Positions 1 to 13,090 are shown, numbered from the stretch's first letter. The stretch: 64,000 nt of DNA from Chaunax sp. Z400 (GCA_037577475.1 CM075189.1:30787839-30851838), one strand, 5' to 3'. Program-made: numbers and translations. Notes: generated from the sequence alone by a model not told the origin.

Positions 1-1067
1 TCATTACGGGTGAGTTTTTCCATCAAGACTACACTCTCAAGCCTCACAACAGCTTGAAAAACCAGCTTGATTTGACAAATGCTCAGGCAAACATGAAGCT
101 GTCCCTCAGCTGGAAGACAGAGATTTGAGTTGTGGCTGACCATGACCTCTGACCCCTTGTAGAGGCGGACGTGGAGCCAAAAGAGAATCTCCCCACAGGG
201 TTCAAGCTGGAAAAAAACACTTTCATTGAGATACAAATGTGTAAAAATAACATCAAATTCCACTCATCCACATTCAGAGGAAAAAATATTGACATATCCT
301 TTCCTTCAGGGTTCCAGTTACACCTCACAGCCCACATTGTTGTTTCCAGTTCCTGCCTTTATCAACACTTTGTGGGACCAGTGCGAACAAAAGATGGGAT
401 GGGATGGTGTGGGAACAAAAGATGTGACAGCAGGAAATGTCTTGATGTAGGAGCTATAACCAGAGTATGATTGACAAATTTAAACTTGTCCTCTGGAGCA
501 CTTAGATTGCCAAAATAATTAAAAATATGATCTTAAGGAAATCTGCTCCAAGAACATAACATTTATTCAGAAAGCAGTGCTTGTATGTTCAGTCTTATAC
601 AACACTTTTTCCTCTGTGCTATTGCAGCTCACAACAGTGAAAAATGAAGTCATTCCATCCGAAGCCAAAGCAGGCATCATCCTGGACCATTATCCACTTG
701 TGAATCTGATTTGGACTCATTTATGCTCTGCAGTGCCCTAGTGGCCTCTCATCTGCTTCAGTAAGCCTGCATACCCATTACATGCAAGTACTTGACAACA
801 CTTGAGTGCCCTGTAATGTACAGATGGTGAAATTTCATCTTTCTAGACAATTCTGACACTCTACGTGAAGTTAAGTCTGGGCTATTGAGCAGCTGGAAAC
901 CAACCAAAGAGGTGGGCACGGTGCTCATCCTCATTTTGAAGTGCAATGAACCAATCACCTCAAAAGTGCTTCATAAAAAAGTAACATTTTAACTTATCTA
1001 TTTCCCTTGTGTCTTCAATTAATCAATAAAGTGTCTGTAACAACAAGGTGTCCACTATATGACCTTG

Positions 1068-1290
1068 ATGTGGCAACTGTGGCTCAGGATGTAGTGCGGT
1101 TGTCCACTTATCAGAAGGTTGGTGGTTGGATCCCCATCTCCTGCAGTTTACATGCATCCTTGAGCAAGATACTGAACCCCGGGTGCTGTAAGGGCTGCCC
1201 ATTGTTCCTCAGGGATAGGTCAAATGCAGAGAAAGAATTTCCCTACGGGGACAATGAAGTATATCATTTCATGTCTCACAGTCCTGTTTT
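1068..1290 (+). repeat. tRNA-headed SINE-like dispersed repeat fragment
   Basis: The block beginning GTGGCTCAGGATGTAG resembles an RNA polymerase III A box. It is followed about 45 bp later by GGTTGGATCC, one base off a B box (GGTTCGATCC), and then by the phrase for a 'ctcctgcag...gagcaagatactgaacccc' tail that I recognise as a very common percomorph repeat. The same family occurs in reverse orientation at 55.27-55.83 kb in this window. The cloverleaf is not intact, so it is not a tRNA gene. Confidence 0.6.
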
Positions 1291-4200
1291 GTCTGGTGTC
1301 CAGGGTTCTTAGTATAGGCACTTGCCCTAGTATAAAGGGATTTGGTTTTGTCGAAATTGTGCTTTTTTGCATCTGAAGTGAAACTAATGCGTCTTTCAGT
1401 GATGGCGATGCTACTTTGAAAGTATAGCTCTCCAAGCTAACAATGACTTCATTGGAAGAAGTTGAACTACAGCAGAGCTACCCGGAGGAGGAATTTAGCT
1501 TGGTTAACTAAAGCTACGTAGAAAAAGTAGCTCAAAATGCTCAAATTTTAAATTTGACAAATTGACAATGTACATGTGATTTTAAATTATAAAAAATACC
1601 CAAAAAAGTCATGTGAAAGTAAAAAATGCCTCTCAACTGAGTTTATTACAAAAAAGTTCCAAAAAAATAAAATACCCACTTTTCATGGGAAAGTGTAAGA
1701 ATAGTTGGTTTAGTATGAAAGTGTGTCAGTTGTCATTGTCATTGTCATGTATTTGCTAAAACGTGGCCGTGGTGATTCTTCCTCAGACTGAGATTAGAGA
1801 GGTTTCTCTGTGATGGTGCTGTTGTTGTTGAGAAACACATACATTTTTAGCACATCAGCTACACAAAGGTCAATGTGTGGGGGTGGCTGCATAACACAGA
1901 ACAGTTAAGATGAAAGAGAGCTGGTCAAAGAGGGTTCAATTACAGTAATAATATTAACAGTAATAATGGTAAAATAATGGATAAATAACAAGACAGCACT
2001 CAGAGAGCACAAACCTCGGTCAAGGCAGCTCAGTTTTCCCATTATGTCATTGCACTTAAAAGCAACAGTCCCATGATAGTTTGACCCTCATAACTAGTGG
2101 TCCCTGCTGGGATGTTGTGGGTTGTTCCTGTCCAGGAACACTGGGAAGAGAAGGTTGTCTTCTACCCCCTCTCTTGGGACTGTGTCTGGAAGTGGTGGGA
2201 TTGATGGAGGAAACATCTGTGCAGGAGGAGATATTTGTTCCTGGACAGAAGGAGACGTCCTTCATCTTCTCCTTCTCCTCCTCCTTGCACTCTGTTGGCA
2301 TCTCACTTCATCAGCATCCACACGATAACATCTGAAAAAAATAAAGACATAAAACTTCTTCCTCACTGGGTGGCAATAATAACTCAAACGCACACACATG
2401 CATTCTTACTTCCCCAATGGCCTTACACACCTCTCCCACTGTCTGTTCTACTTTCCAGCCCACTTCCTTTACCACAATGTATATTGTTACAAACAACTAT
2501 CTCCCTTCATTCACCATCATAAAGGCAGACTTAGGGTTCAAATATATAGTTTATAGTAGCTTTTGTTTCATTTCACATTACTATATTACTATTTATTCCA
2601 CCATACACTATTTGCCAATAATAATCTGTTTACTTACTATACATTTACTTTATTGATCAGTATTGCTCACAGGTAAAACACCTATAATCCATGTCAGTTT
2701 TGGATAATTTCATAATAGCATTTCTCTCCTGTCCTCATAAGGATCTATGACATCAACAAAATTAATGACAATCTTTGTCCTGGAAATCAAACTCCAATGT
2801 CTCATCTGCAGTAAGTGTCTTGCTTTCCATGTCTCTCAATCTCTTTCTATCACCGAAATAAACTACTAAACCAACTTCTCTGCTTTGACCTCTATATTTC
2901 TCCAATTCAGCTTCATCCAAATATAGCCACAGCCAGAGTTCGGAATCAGACACTCCAATTGGCTGTGATGGGTACCCACTGAAGCCAATAGGAGTGCCAA
3001 ATTCAGAAACGTGACTCTCGACATCACCAGCAAAGATGGCGATTGAGAAATGATCGATACGCATGCAGCTGGGATGAGCACTGTGCAATGCAAAAGGGGA
3101 GACTGTCCAAATCTTTTAAAGCTTTACGCCTTAGTTTATTGACTGAAGTAAATAAACCACAGACACAATCAGGGGCTCTTTGGAGAGCACCAATTCTCTA
3201 GTTTACAGGAAAAAATCTGCTTGTCTCTACCTCAAACCATTGTGGAGTTATGACGCTCGAAACACAACATGACATTTTGCAGAGTATATGCTCCCATGGG
3301 GTTCAGATGGGTTAATGTGTAATATGGTCAATCAAACATTTCTGAAAATAACTTCAGACAGGTGAATGTACAGTATCCAGCATGCAGAGGAGCGAAGCTG
3401 CTGTAGGCGGAACACAACACAGGCAGAAATGAGGCGTTCACACATTTATAGATCATTTCTGGTGATGATTGTGAATCTGTAGGGGACGTGGCCGGTGGGA
3501 AATAAGTGGAGAGGCGTAGATGTTGGTGGGAGAATGATTGCCCTGCAGCAAATGGTCTGTCAGTGCACATACACATACATGACTGTATGTGTGTTTCTGA
3601 GCATATGTGCAAGTATGGTTCTCATGGGTAAATTGGTGCACTGGGAAGAAAAGCAAAGGTCTATAATAAAAGCAAATATGGCAGTCAGATTTAAAGAGGA
3701 GAAGACATGAAAAACACAAAAGTGATAATAATCACCTGTTTGGAGTGAAATAAGTCTGACTAATTATACTCCATACCCCGCTGATTATATTTTGTTTGAC
3801 GATAATGAAATAAAAATGAGTTCATCTGTAAATATTCTATTCTGTTTTATTTCTGCTGAAAACCAAACACCTAATTGTTGTTTTGAATCCGGTGAATAAC
3901 ATTTAATGCAATGCTCACAGTGCTGGGAAGACATTTTGGAAACATGGTAGTTTGCTTCTGCTCCGCTTCCTGTCTCCTGCACAGCAGCCCGGGCCCCCCC
4001 CCACCAGCAGCAGCAGATGTAGCCACAACACTTTGCTGAGCTGTTTTGCTGAGCTATCGCAAACGCGACAGAAAGAGGGTGACACCAGATAACCTTGGGA
4101 TCAATGACACGCAACTTGCACACACACGCGGAAGGACAAACATGGCATGTCACAACTGTGATGTCATTTCAATCTCTGCGGGCAACACGAAGGTCTGGGA

Positions 4201-4479
4201 GTTTAGATGCCAATCTTGTTTCATCAGTTTGATGGTTACAATATGGGTCCGTCCAAAAGTTAATACAAGAGGAAAATACAAACATGTGAAGGAAGTGCAG
4301 TTCTATAAAAATGCTATCAATAACCTTATCAAACATTAATTTACTATATAATGATGTAATTTGTCATGTGCTCACAGAAAATCCCTTCAAAAGCGCTTTT
4401 ATATCTTCACATATTTTGTGATTAGAAAGCAGAATGTTCCAGTGTCCTCCAGGCATTTTAGCAGCTGTAGCCTGTGTGG

Positions 4480-4548
<69 letters not shown>

Positions 4549-4561
4549 GGGGGGGGGGGGG
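4480..4561 (+). repeat. (TG)n microsatellite with poly-G end
   Basis: About 33 uninterrupted TG units (4480-4546) run into a 16-base G tract. Several short open frames across it encode only Val/Cys or His/Thr repeats and are not genes. Confidence 0.95.
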
Positions 4562-6064
4562 TGAGTTTCATCTTTACACCTGTTTTTACAGTGTGTTCCT
4601 TAATATGGGCAGAATTGGACAGAAATTGGACAGAAGTCAATGTGATTCAACATCTTCATAATATAAAAACTGATCTGAATGTGAGATTCTAAAGGTAACT
4701 GATTTCTTCTTACTAGTGAGGCATTTAAATGTGTTTGTGTTCTTCACTCTGATTGAGGCCGGTGTGAAAATATGCATGTAATGTGTATTTTCATGGACAG
4801 GGGAACTTTTTTACAGAATGCCTCTGTCCTGTGTTTTTTGTGTTTCCTAATTCTCCCATCTCTCTCTCTCTGTTTTCTTGTTTTCATATCACTCAAGAAA
4901 ACAGAGGGGACCCCCCCTTCACTCTGACAGCATTGCTTTTGCTGCACACCTGCCCTTCATCAGCTTCATTAACCCTGCCCTATTCCCACTTCTTATCCGG
5001 CCCAACATGCCTTTTTGCTTTCTTATTTGATCTCCTCATTCCCATCACCAGACTATCTCCACCCACCTGTCCACCTGCACCTCATCCCCTAATCACTGTG
5101 GTTTGTATTTTAGTCCAGTTTTGATCATTCATTTGCTGTATTTGCTAGTTTCTGTTGTTCAGCTCTTCTTAAATAAACGCTCATACTGTTGATCCTGTAT
5201 GTCTGCCGTCCCCCTCACCTCTGTCCAAATTCTCCACTTATTGTTTATTTAATGATCTGGTTTTTTTAGGAATCTTTAACAATGGACCAAATGGCTTTGT
5301 GTAGCATTAAAGGAGTCATTCGTGGCGACACACCCAGAGAGAATTATCATCGACCACCTCACATACATAAAAACATATAATGTTGTATTGATTATATTGA
5401 TTTTGGGAGTAGTTGCAGCCGTGAGTTGGTTCAGGTTTCACAGTGAAAATGGGATTGTGATCCATTGAAGCCCTCTGTTTCCTGGCCTGATTGCTGGGAA
5501 GATCTTGCTTCTCTACCGAGGCAGGATCTGTATAAATAGGCACACTGGAAATAGACCTTCACTCTCAGAGGAGCCTCTCAGGAGAGGGCTTGGACCAATA
5601 GCCAGATTTCTAACGTTGAAATATAGGCCACAACATTATAGACATCTGAACAGTTTGTGGAATCCCTTCACATTGAGAAGTAGGTGTAACAGTAGTTTTA
5701 ATATTTCTGAATTTGTACCCTTGCCAGCTATAACAGCATCACACAGGAAGGTTTTAGAAAGTGTTTCAAAAAAAAAGTGTTTTCTCTTGAAGCCAAAGAA
5801 TTTATTCATACTTTCCATTTATTCGCTAATGGCTCATAGAATGTGTGCCATAACGTCCATATCAGTTGTACTGTATGTCATATTCTGATTGCTAGTTCTT
5901 CTCCATCCTTGTTCTGAATAATGTTGTCACAATTAAACAGTACATGAAAGGACATGTTCTCCCTAAAGACTGCCATGTTCCTCACAAGGTGTTGATCATA
6001 CAGCAATATCTGGATATGTGATGAGTCCTGGGAATAATGTGTGAAATAATGAAACTCACCAGTA

Positions 6065-6130
6065 ATCTATCTATCTATCTATCTATCATCTATCTATCTA
6101 TCTATATATCTATCTATCTATCTATCTATC
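6065..6130 (+). repeat. (ATCT)n tetranucleotide microsatellite
   Basis: Near-perfect ATCT units with one missing base and one ATAT interruption. A short (GACA)n stretch follows at about 6313-6340 and a (CA)n stretch at about 6742-6770. Confidence 0.95.
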
Positions 6131-6919
6131 AACATGTTGTATGTGTTGATTCAGTAAACAGGACTTATGGTGCTCTGTGGTCTTTCTGTCTTTCTGAGCG
6201 TGTCACTTATCCAAATTACACCACCATTCCACATCATTGCACATCCCTCGGCCCCCAGCTACTCACATGCTTAGTTTGCAGTGATGAACGCTTCTCACAA
6301 TTAAGCGAATTACAGACAGACAGACAGACAAACAGACACACCTGGCACTAAGATGCTTAACGTCAGTCAACATGTAAAGATATCTAATAAAGTGAAGCAC
6401 CTCTCCTGTATTAGACTTTTAATTGATCTGGGAGAGAAAATATCTTCCAAATTACTTCTCTAATGGTCAGAGATTATCAAAATATGATGTTTCATTTATT
6501 GCCAGGTGGGCTATCATTTTCAATTTAGCAGGTTCCACTCAGATTGTATCAGAGGATGTTTTGAAGCAGACATGAATTGGCAGATGGTTTTGGAATTAGC
6601 TCCACATGCTCCTGTTTCCAGTATTTTAGAATGAAGGTCCCTTGGGTGTGACCACATTTGCTATGAGTTATGTTATTGACTATTGACCATGGCATGAGGA
6701 CTGATCATTGTGACAGATACATCTACAGCGGTCCAGTCACACTGCACACACACAGAAACACACACACACACGTACAAAGGTGCACCTTTCAAAATGCTGA
6801 TTCTGATACTGATATTGGTTGAGGCCCTTTGCCTCTGACTTTTCTCAATGCTGCTTTTAAAAAACTTAATTGACAAGTTTTTACTGGCTTTTAACTTCAT
6901 TGGCTTTTAACTCAGTTTG

Positions 6920-7165
6920 AGAGTTACGTGGTTGCTGTCTGTTTATCTTTTATTTATTTTCTTAGCTGTAGTTTTTTAGTTGTGTTCCTGTTTTTAAGAT
7001 GTGCCCTTATGTGTTTTTACTTGTTTTATCAATTGTGTTGGATGTTTTATAAATTGCGTTTTTTATAAATTGCTTATTTGATTGTACAGCACTTTGGTCA
7101 GCCTTAGTTGTTTTTAAATGTGCTCTATAAATAAAGTGGATTGGATTGGATTGGATGGGTGAACT
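6920..7165 (+). mobile_element. LINE-like 3' tail ending in TTGGA repeats
   Basis: T-rich sequence leads into 'cagcactttggtcagcc...tgctctataaataaa' and ends in three or four tandem TTGGA units at 7139-7157. That arrangement, a 3' UTR-like text followed by a short oligonucleotide tail, is typical of 5'-truncated fish non-LTR retrotransposons. No coding remnant is visible, so the clade cannot be set. Confidence 0.5.
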
Positions 7166-8590
7166 GAGTAGTTGTGGAGTCATGCTGGCGGGAAGAGTAA
7201 AATGAAAGAGAGAGAATACAAGGAAGTCACAGAGGAGTAAAATGGCTGCCGAAAGGAATCTAACCCAAATTTCCTTCATTTTCTGTCCCCTGAGTCCTAC
7301 AGCACTTCAAGTGAAACTGATTTGCATGCAATAGTCCTCTGATTAACTGTTCATCTATTTTTACTCCTCACTTATGAGATAGCCTTTGTTATAAGTCCTC
7401 CGTTACAGTGAAGTCTTTCACCACCAGTCCATACATTCGAGGGATGGCACTCCACCTAATGTTACTCAAGATGATCACAAACATTTCAGCCGTTAAACTA
7501 AAGGTAAGCAATTCTTTCAAATTAAACAAATATCAAAGTGTTAATGACAGCATTAAAGTCTATTATTATCCTCTAATGATTCTAGATTGGGACAAGTACT
7601 TTAAATGAAGTAAATTTGTAGGCCAAGGTGAAAGATCTCATTATCCTTTGTCATTGGTGGTTTAGTCCAAGAGGTGGATCCCATAATTCTCAGCGGTCTC
7701 AATGGCAATTAACTTTCCTGTGGTAGAATCCATGTTATTGTCCAAAATGTCAGTAGTTAAAATACTTTCTACTGTCATCAGGCAGTGACAGCAACCAACA
7801 AGTATTTACATACTGTAGCCTATACTGTTGGTCACAGAATGAAATACAGTAGTTCACGTCTACTACCTTCACCATTTGAATCTTTTCCCTTTAATATGTC
7901 CTTCTTCTGCTTAATTGTCACCAGAATATCAAGGACAGACAGCATTTTCTTCAGACAACACCAGACGTCTGTCTGCTAACAAGTTTATAATAATATGAGG
8001 ATTAATTCTGGGATGGAAGCTTGCGGGCACAGATGTATCCCCCAAATATACACTTGCACATTTCAACAGACACATCATTCACAAGTACTTAAATTTGCAA
8101 AATGAGAACGTAAACAAGTATAACATCATTAAGTCTTTAAGACTAACATGAAATGCAAGGTGTATTTATTAATGTATGGGAGTAATATTTGTATGTCAGA
8201 CCTCTTCAGCAGCATATTAAAAAGATAATCTATGACTTTTCTCTACGTCATGTGATTGTTCCTACACACATCTGTAAAGATGCACACAGAAAACAAAGTG
8301 TCTTTTTTTTATCATGAAGTTGCCTATTTTCATTTATTTACCCAAAAGGGGACAAGCCCTATCATAATAGTTGTTATGGCCAGTGTTTTTGAGGGAATAT
8401 TACTCTGTATTGAAAATGTATATTTCATTCCTAAGTATTAATAAAAGCAATTAGTTATGTTACTTTAATACTCAGTCCTTCTCTATCAAGAAAAAGCTTT
8501 CAACAACTCCGAAGACTCCACACGTCACATAGTTTGTGTTTAAAGAGACGTTGTGGTTGAACAGCAGCCTGCTGACCACCAAAGGTAGCT

Positions 8591-9212
8591 GCAGCTCAGA
8601 GACAAGTCGAAGGCCTCTGCATTTATGTGAGCATCTTGAAAGGCCATTTTGATGAGGTCATGAAAATTCAAATGTTAATACTCTGAGACCTTTCATAGGA
8701 CCCTCTGCATGAAAAACTAGTATAAACTGGTCTGGCTGATAGAGACATTTGCAGGATTTGAATAATGACTCAATGTGGGTGCTTTATATCAAGCGGAAGA
8801 TTCACTCATTTCCCAGTAAATAATTATTCCCTGTAAACTGGAATTAGACATGCCTCTGAGTGTCCTATATTTAGAACATGTATTTCCAAATTCCCCATTC
8901 ACAGCGCAATAAATCATTCAATTAAACAGATTGCCTTTTAGAACAGAAAAAGGATCATCATAATACCAAATGTAATCAATTTAGCCTTTTCATTATATTT
9001 TGAGGCTTTGCCGTCCAACATTTTTAAAATATTTATCACTGACATAAGTATTATATGAAATACTTAACAAAAATGCATGTGCAAATCCCAAAGTGAAGAC
9101 CAGAACTTTTCCCTGGACTCCAGAAATCCTATTTTCATTGATGAAATCCTTTTTCCAAAAGTGGAAAAATGCTAACATAAATGCAGAGGCCTTCGACTTG
9201 TCTCTGAGCTGC
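8591..9212. repeat. Pair of perfect 38-bp inverted repeats 546 bp apart
   Basis: Bases 8591-8628 are the exact reverse complement of 9175-9212 (core AGACAAGTCGAAGGCCTCTG). Similarity fades but continues a few bases on both sides. The intervening 546 bp is AT-rich and has no convincing reading frame. A non-autonomous DNA transposon with internalised ends, or an inverted local duplication, would both give this picture. Confidence 0.7.
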
Positions 9213-10639
9213 AGTTCTTTGGTACCAGGGGACGATTGGTGACACATTTCCCAGTGCTGGTGAGATGTTGTAATGTAAGTGGATGTTGTAGTGCTAGTAC
9301 AATTGAATGTGCCTCTGCTGGTTGTGCTGGGAGGTCATCATACAGCTTTAGAAACAAATGATTGTTTGATTTACATAATATTTTATGAATCAGATTGGTG
9401 ACATGATGGTACCATTTGATTCTGAGCTATATAATAAAACAGCTGACCCTAATCAAACTCCAACCTTGTCTTTTACTCCCCACCAACTCAGTCAGAAAAT
9501 TCCTTAGATGCTGCAAAATGTGCACCAAAGAGATTTTAAACTTCAGTTCATTATTTGCAAGTAATGCCTTGTTTGTGGGGGAGGTAGTGTAATTGTATAC
9601 ATTTGACATGTGAAACAGCCTCACTTAATAAAATGCTGTCTCAGTCTGGAGCCCTACAACACAGCCATGCGGGCCAGAGCTCAGTCTGCATGTCACAGCT
9701 GCCTAACAGTGTGAGAGCTCCAACTTTTCTCTAATGTTTGTTGCATGACAGGAGGTCAATGCTGCTTGTTTGACTCAGCCACCTAAACTCAGTGCAAGAT
9801 GTGAGAGAAAGAATTTGCTTTAAAGAACCTGTCCATCTCACATGTATTATTAGCAGACTTGAAATTAATTTGTTGTTAAAGAAATGTTCTTTTAATCATT
9901 TGTTTTCTGCGTCTGGCAATATATGGATTTTTATTTTTAGATAAGAGGTTTGTATTCATTGAAGGTGCTGGGGTTAATTATGTGCAAAGAAAAGCTGTCG
10001 ATCTCATTATACATCAAGGGCTGAAAATTCACCTCTTATATAACATCAAATATTCACTGTCTTTGGGCTCCAAAGCGGAGGAGGAGGAGGCAGTCTGTAA
10101 TGCTTAAATAACCAAGCACCATAGCAAGAAACCAGTTTCCTTTAAAGCATCCAGCAACTAAAGTTATCTGCTTTGTGAGACAGTGATACTTTCTAAAGTA
10201 AAGCAAATCTGCAAAAAGCATTAAACTCTTCCTACAAATCAGAATTTAAAAAAACATTCCTCTTTCCTTACACAATGGGCCCTTTTTTTGCTTTGAGACC
10301 CAACAGTCCTCCATGTGTTTGCCTTGCTTTAACCTGAAAAACTGACACTGGGATTTCCTACAAGCAAGTGTAGTGTGTGGGCTGCTTTGTTGAGCTGAGA
10401 TGTGCAGGGTCATGTGTGGATGCGTAGGAGGGAATGTACAGTATCGGGTTCTGAGTATATTCACTTGCACACACAGTAAAAGAAGTGTTTTCAACCTAAC
10501 TTGGGAAGGAAATTTTACTGATGATGCACTATTCATTACAACACAATAGCCAAATCAAACAAGTACAGTTTAAATATGTCAATACAACAGCTTTTAAGAT
10601 TTTATTTTCCACATTCAACACAAATTGATACGTTTACTG

Positions 10640-12540
10640 ACTACTGCAGTTTCAAAATGTTCATTTCACCGACTACTTTGTGACTTTGTGTACTATTTAA
10701 TCATCTAAATCATCTAAAATTACATGAAACAATATCATAACAGAAGACTTGTAAAATAACAATTCTTTTTTTCTGCTTTGGTTTGATGGCTGCTCAGCTA
10801 ACAGTTTGCCAGGTTAGAGGAAGAGTACTCTTTTTGGTCCAGTCATTGATTCTCTGTTGATTCTCCACTAGATGGCATAGACAGATCACACAATCTATTT
10901 AAGGTAAAAATCAATATTTCCTGGTATGTTCAGTGCCTTAAGTAGAAATTGCAGAATTAAAATTAGCTTGTTCAAACACTTTAAGACATATGAAGACATA
11001 CATTTGAATTCAAAATGATTCAAACCCCATTGTACATTAGGTTTATTGGCAAAATATGTTGTTTATCAGGTGTTTGCAATCATCAAATCACTCAAAAACA
11101 GTTTAAGTAGCTCAATACATTAGATATTGCAAGTGTTTTTTTCCAAATATGACACAAAATGCTAATTTTTCTGACTACTGCTCCTTAATGACAAGTATCT
11201 CTAATACTTTGTAAACCAACATTTTGATGCTATGGACTGCAGCAAATGTGATGCATAGCCAGACACCAGAATCTTAGGCCATTCCTCTTAAGCAAAAGTC
11301 TCCAGTTCTGTAATATTCCTGGCTTTATGTGCTGCAGCCACCTTCTTCAAATTCCACCAGAGATTTTCTATGGGATTCAAGTCAGGCGACTGTGACGGCC
11401 TCTCTAGAATGATCCAGGACTTCTTCTGAAGCCAAGCCTTGGAGGTCTTTGAGGTATGTTTGGGTCATTGTCCTTTTGAGACGTCCAATGACGCCCAAGC
11501 TTTAGCTTTCTCACAGATGGCTGGACATTTTTTTCTAGGATTTTCTGATACTTGATGGAATCCATCTTGCCCTGCTGCAGGTTTCCAGTGCCCAAGGAAG
11601 CAAAGCAGCCCCAAAGCATCACTGAGCCACCGCCATGCTTCATTGTCAGTTGGGTACTCTTCTCAGTACATGATTCATTGTTCCTCCTCAAGATATACCA
11701 CTGATCTATAGGCCCACAGAGTTACAGTGTTGTTTCATTGCTCCTCAGAGCAGCATCCTAAAACTTTGGTGTCTTATCTAGATGGTTTTTAACTACTGGA
11801 GCCGTCTTTTCTTGTGCTTTTGAGTAAGTAGTGGTAAACATTTAGGAGTTCAATCATGGAGCCCTTTTGTAAATCAGGCATTAACAGAAAAATCTTTGAG
11901 ACTCTACTTCTAAAATATGTCTATGAAGGTTGACGCAGTGTTTTAACAACATCTAATTTGTGTGTGCCCTTATGAGGTATTATATTCAGAGGGATTTAAT
12001 CATTTTGAGACTGCAGTAGTGACTAAAAGTAACAGTTTGTGTTTAATGTGGGAAAAAAACATGAAATATGTTATATTTAGCTATTTAAACTGTTTTTGTG
12101 TGATTCGCTTATTGCAAACAGTTGTTAAATAGCATACTTTGCCAATAAACCTATAAACAATGGGGTTGAATCAATTTTCTACCAATGACACAAATTTATA
12201 TGTCTTAAAGTGTTCAAACAAGTTCATTTTAGTCCTGAAATTTATATTTAAGGCAATGAACACCACCAGGAAATATTGATTTTTACCTTAAATAGATTGT
12301 GTGATCTGTCTATGCCATCTAGTGGAGAATCAACAGAGAATCAATGACTGGACCACAAAAAGATCCCTTCCTCTAACTCTGCCAAATGTTAGCTGAGCAG
12401 CCATCAAACCAAAGCAGAAAAAAATGTTATTTTACAAGCCTTATGTTATATATTTAAGATATTTTTAGATGATTAAATGTTTCTAATCACAAAGTTGTCA
12501 ACGAAATGTAACGAAATGCAAAACTATGGAAAATCAGATT
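10640..12540 (-). mobile_element. Decayed Tc1-like transposon with ~500-bp inverted arms
   Basis: The left arm (about 10,640-11,185) and right arm (about 12,005-12,540) are inverted copies of each other over roughly 500 bp at an estimated 80-85% identity, including a near-identical stretch at 10,840-10,925 versus 12,262-12,348. Between them, the minus strand encodes broken Tc1 transposase. 'KHGGGSVMLWGCF' (about 11,620-11,650) and a decayed 'QSPDLNPIENLW'-type block with the C-terminal half (11,250-11,490) can be read with frame breaks. The catalytic frame is disrupted and shortened, so the copy cannot be autonomous. Most Tc1-like elements have arms of tens to about 250 bp, so these are unusually long. 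Confidence 0.85.
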
Positions 12541-12663
12541 TTAGATATAAAATAAATAGATTGCTTGAATAAACAGCTCCAGGCTTTTCAAAAGTGTACA
12601 ATGCATCCAGCTATGACGTCCTAAATAAAGCAAAAACATTACAGGGAGACCATGAAGGCAGCA

Positions 12664-12677
12664 GTTACCATGGTAAC
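12664..12677. promoter_or_regulatory. Perfect palindromic X-box (RFX site) upstream of cfap100
   Basis: GTTACCATGGTAAC fits the X-box consensus GTNRCC(0-3)RGYAAC in both half-sites. X-boxes bind RFX factors, which switch on genes for motile and sensory cilia. It lies about 75 bp upstream of a likely non-coding first exon whose donor (CACG|GTACGT) is at 12,751/12,752. That exon would splice to the acceptor CTGCAG at 13,481, just before the cfap100 start codon. The position and the target gene's axonemal role agree; binding itself is inferred. Confidence 0.75.
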
Positions 12678-12689
12678 CGTACACAGACG

Positions 12690-12751
12690 GAAACAGCCGC
12701 ACTGAAAGACCGAGAAAACACATATTGGTGTGTGAACGGCATTATTACACG
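12690..12751 (+). other. cfap100: Probable non-coding first exon of cfap100
   Basis: A donor CACG|GTACGT ends this stretch, and a good acceptor (polypyrimidine plus CCTGCAG) is at 13,475-13,481, 20 bases before the ATG. The left boundary is not visible; it is placed only by proximity to the X-box. A transcription start within the 13,482 exon is the alternative. Confidence 0.4.
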
Positions 12752-12926
12752 GTACGTTCATTCACATCAAATTTAAGATAGATGTAGCTTTGCTTAGTGC
12801 TAACCTGTACAGCAGCTAGACCCAGTTTGTTTGGTCCATCATTAGAGACACAACTGGAGCTACTTGTAATATTAGCTAGTTTGGCAAGCTAACAGATTAC
12901 TTTATTGCATGGATGCTAATTTATGA

Positions 12927-13090
12927 ACCCTAGTATGGCGATGCCATAACCCGCCCCTACCCTGCCTCTGATTGGCTTATAGTGATACTCTTACGCCAAA
13001 CCTAACCAATCATCACCCCTAATTGTTAAACCTAGCCAACCAAACCAACCACAACAGAGTAGGGTGGGTCATGCCTTCACCGTAGTAGGA
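12927..13090. mobile_element. Short MITE-like foldback in the cfap100 5' intron
   Basis: The first ~40 bases (CCTAGTATGGCGATGCC...) and the last ~40 (reverse complement CCTACTACGGTGAAGGC...) pair with a few mismatches. The 164-bp unit has no coding capacity. Length and terminal inversion suggest a non-autonomous DNA transposon. Confidence 0.55.

Larger units (their letters stand above)
1..10600. other. Gene-free, repeat-rich intergenic region
   Basis: I find no exon chain, conserved domain or splice-linked reading frame here on either strand. The open frames are short, isolated and low in complexity or overlap repeats. The stretch holds microsatellites, a tRNA-headed SINE-like fragment near 1.07-1.29 kb, a LINE-like 3' tail near 6.92-7.17 kb and a 38-bp inverted repeat pair at 8.59/9.18 kb. 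The block at about 4.9-5.2 kb has the look of another dispersed repeat but I could not assign it. A distal non-coding exon or enhancer could be present and missed. Confidence 0.6.

Noticed and set aside
1068..1140. Possible tRNA gene from A-box and B-box-like text
   Set aside because: No acceptor or anticodon stem pairs, and the sequence continues into a known dispersed repeat. It is a tRNA-derived SINE-like head.
4361..4661. Open frames rich in Val-Cys or His-Thr
   Set aside because: They are translations of the (TG)n/(CA)n microsatellite and poly-G, not proteins.
5505..5888. 127-aa plus-strand open frame
   Set aside because: Composition is unremarkable, there is no recognisable domain, no paired exons and no sign of conservation. 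Probably chance.
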